64,000 nt of DNA, taken from the NCBI RefSeq assembly GCF_005154805.1, contig NZ_CP039727.1, forward strand, positions 5,019,501 to 5,083,500. The letters are read 5' to 3'. Origin of the DNA: Bacillus sp. S3. GTDB taxonomy: Bacteria > Bacillota > Bacilli > Bacillales > Cytobacillaceae. The position numbers and the translations under genes were made by a program. Of the stretch, positions 63,014-64,000 are shown one piece after another (the first letter of the stretch is position 1; the number at the start of each line of letters is the position of its first letter). Below the pieces are notes generated by a model that saw only the letters and a program-made list of their open reading frames with translations, made no database searches and was not told the origin of the DNA.

Positions 63014-63759
63014 TGAATGAACAAACATTAACCAAATTAATCGAAATGAAATTAAGTGGGATGGCAGAAGCCTATAAGGAACAAGCAGCGAATAAAGAGT
63101 TTCAAAAAATGACTTTTGAAGATCGATTTAGTTTACTTGTCGATTTAGAACATGCCCGCCGAAAGAGTAATAAGCTTCAACGGTTAATCAAAACTGCGAC
63201 TTTTCTCAACTCCAATGCATGTATTGAAGACCTAGAGTATCATGAGGATCGAAGATTAAATAAAGAGTTGATTTTGAAGTTGGCTAGTTGTGCTTATATC
63301 CTTGATAGTCACAATATTATATTAAAAGGACCTACCGGTTCAGGAAAGTCATTCTTAGCTTCTGCCTTCGGAGTATCTGCTTGTAGACAATTTTTCAACG
63401 TCAAATACATTCGTTTACCAGAATTACTGGATGAGCTGTCACTCGCTAAATTGGCAGCAGACGGCAGCTATCGAAAGAGTATAAAAAAATATACGAAAGT
63501 AGACCTACTTATCCTAGATGAATGGCTTTTAACAGATTTAACAACGGATGAAGCTGCAATCCTTTTGGAAATTACAGAAGCTCGTCATAAGGTTGGTTCC
63601 ACAATTTTCTGTTCACAGATTGATCCTAGTGGATGGCATTTAAAGCTTGGAAACGAAACGATTGCGGAAGCAATTTTAGATCGCATTATTCATGACTCTT
63701 ATCAAATTCTACTAGACGGTGAAGTTTCAATGCGTGAGCGTCATGGATTAGGCAGGTAA
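63010..63759 (+). CDS. istB: IS21-family helper ATPase IstB
   Basis: This 249-aa DnaC-like AAA+ ATPase helps IstA choose and bend the target. Walker A GPTGSGKSFLASAFG is near residue 106 and Walker B VDLLILDEWLL near residue 165, with the end typical of IstB (ILDRIIHDSYQILLDGEVSM). The start overlaps the istA stop by four bases (ATGA), so translation is coupled. Confidence 0.95.
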   Translation: MMNEQTLTKLIEMKLSGMAEAYKEQAANKEFQKMTFEDRFSLLVDLEHARRKSNKLQRLIKTATFLNSNACIEDLEYHEDRRLNKELILKLASCAYILDSHNIILKGPTGSGKSFLASAFGVSACRQFFNVKYIRLPELLDELSLAKLAADGSYRKSIKKYTKVDLLILDEWLLTDLTTDEAAILLEITEARHKVGSTIFCSQIDPSGWHLKLGNETIAEAILDRIIHDSYQILLDGEVSMRERHGLGR

Positions 63760-63767
63760 CCATATAT

Positions 63768-63980
63768 ATGACCACATTGACTATAAAAGAGATTCAGAAA
63801 ATTGAAGAATACTATTATTGGGCAAGTTTCAAAAGCTGGATTCCTTTCCCAAAGGAACTAAATGAAAAGCTTCTAGAGGTATATGGGGAGGAACCTATTC
63901 CATATACCTGGACTGAGCAAGATATTTATGAGGGATCTAGAAAGATAATCTTCAATCATTTCAGTAACTACTCTAAGTAA
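63768..63980 (+). CDS. Small third ORF of the IS21-type element, 70 aa
   Basis: The gene begins eight bases after istB. The soluble product (MTTLTIKEIQKIEEYYYWAS, then FPKELNEKLLEVYGEEPIPY) has no known motif that I see. No IS end lies between istB and this ORF, so it appears to be carried by the element. The ribosome binding site is weak (CAGGTAA). Confidence 0.55.
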   Translation: MTTLTIKEIQKIEEYYYWASFKSWIPFPKELNEKLLEVYGEEPIPYTWTEQDIYEGSRKIIFNHFSNYSK

Positions 63981-64000
63981 TTAATCAACAATAAAAGCCC

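Larger units (their letters stand above)
61304..64000 (+). mobile_element. IS21-family element, right end outside window
   Basis: istA and istB overlap as usual, and the left end has several transposase-binding repeats between 61318 and 61395. The exact left terminus (TGATTACGG at 61304 or TGAAATGTACC at 61318) is unclear without the right end. No matching inverted end lies between the istB stop and the window edge, so the element continues and includes a third small gene. Confidence 0.8.

Overview
The window looks like a chromosome segment from a Bacillus-like, spore-forming member of the Firmicutes (family Bacillaceae). Supporting signs are low-to-moderate GC, strong AGGAGG-type ribosome binding sites with frequent GTG and TTG starts, a comK gene, two copies of a YjcZ-type sporulation peptide, a YesM/YesN-type two-component pair, CcpA-like cre sites and a GC-rich intergenic repeat typical of Bacillus. 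The species cannot be fixed from the sequence. Closely related repeats and pseudogenes make the second half a patchwork.

Region 1 (1-17.2 kb) is a pectin/oligogalacturonide utilisation locus. It holds the first codons of kduI, then kdgK and kdgA for the last steps from 2-keto-3-deoxygluconate. A YesM/YesN-like sensor and AraC-type regulator follow. Next come two sugar ABC permeases with a binding lipoprotein, an unsaturated uronyl hydrolase (GH88/GH105), a ManA-like isomerase, a Gfo/Idh/MocA oxidoreductase, a second orphan binding lipoprotein and a secreted PL9 pectate lyase. No import ATPase is present, so a shared MsmX-type ATPase is likely.

Region 2 (17.4-22.6 kb) is accessory DNA. It has a multicopy wHTH gene, a broken Rpn-type nuclease gene and a tightly overlapping three-gene operon (DUF262 protein, DUF3696-type AAA ATPase, unknown protein). 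That operon is the best candidate for a poorly described defence system.

Region 3 (22.9-29.8 kb) is an ECF-transporter operon with a SIS isomerase or deglycase, a PfkB kinase and YjbQ, preceded by a GntR/UTRA regulator. The enzyme set resembles fructosamine (frl) catabolism but with an ECF importer. A 39-residue membrane protein is encoded between the S and ATPase genes.

Region 4 (30.5-34.1 kb) is repeat-rich: a fragment of the wHTH gene, 21-bp tandem repeats, an IS150-type IS3 element with a nonsense-mutated orfB, and a small-gene/antisense unit that the IS interrupts. It ends with the first copy of a duplicated 1-kb block (YjcZ peptide plus a 127-aa protein).

Region 5 (34.1-44.2 kb) is an acid-sugar locus: TRAP transporter DctM/DctQ/DctP, HpaI-type aldolase, alpha/beta hydrolase, LacI regulator, DUF1537 kinase, double-cupin protein and another Gfo/Idh/MocA oxidoreductase. 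Three near-identical 14-bp palindromes are probably the LacI operators.

Region 6 (44.2-64 kb) includes a 52-bp hairpin repeat array that ends an ECF sigma factor gene early. It also has a YlxY-like deacetylase homologue, a DUF2935 protein, a second full copy of the wHTH gene, comK, a GGDEF-EAL protein, a chemoreceptor, and second copies of the 1-kb block and the small-gene/antisense unit. A c-di-GMP-I riboswitch precedes a 45-aa membrane protein. A TPR-DUF218 protein follows, and an IS21-type element runs off the right edge.
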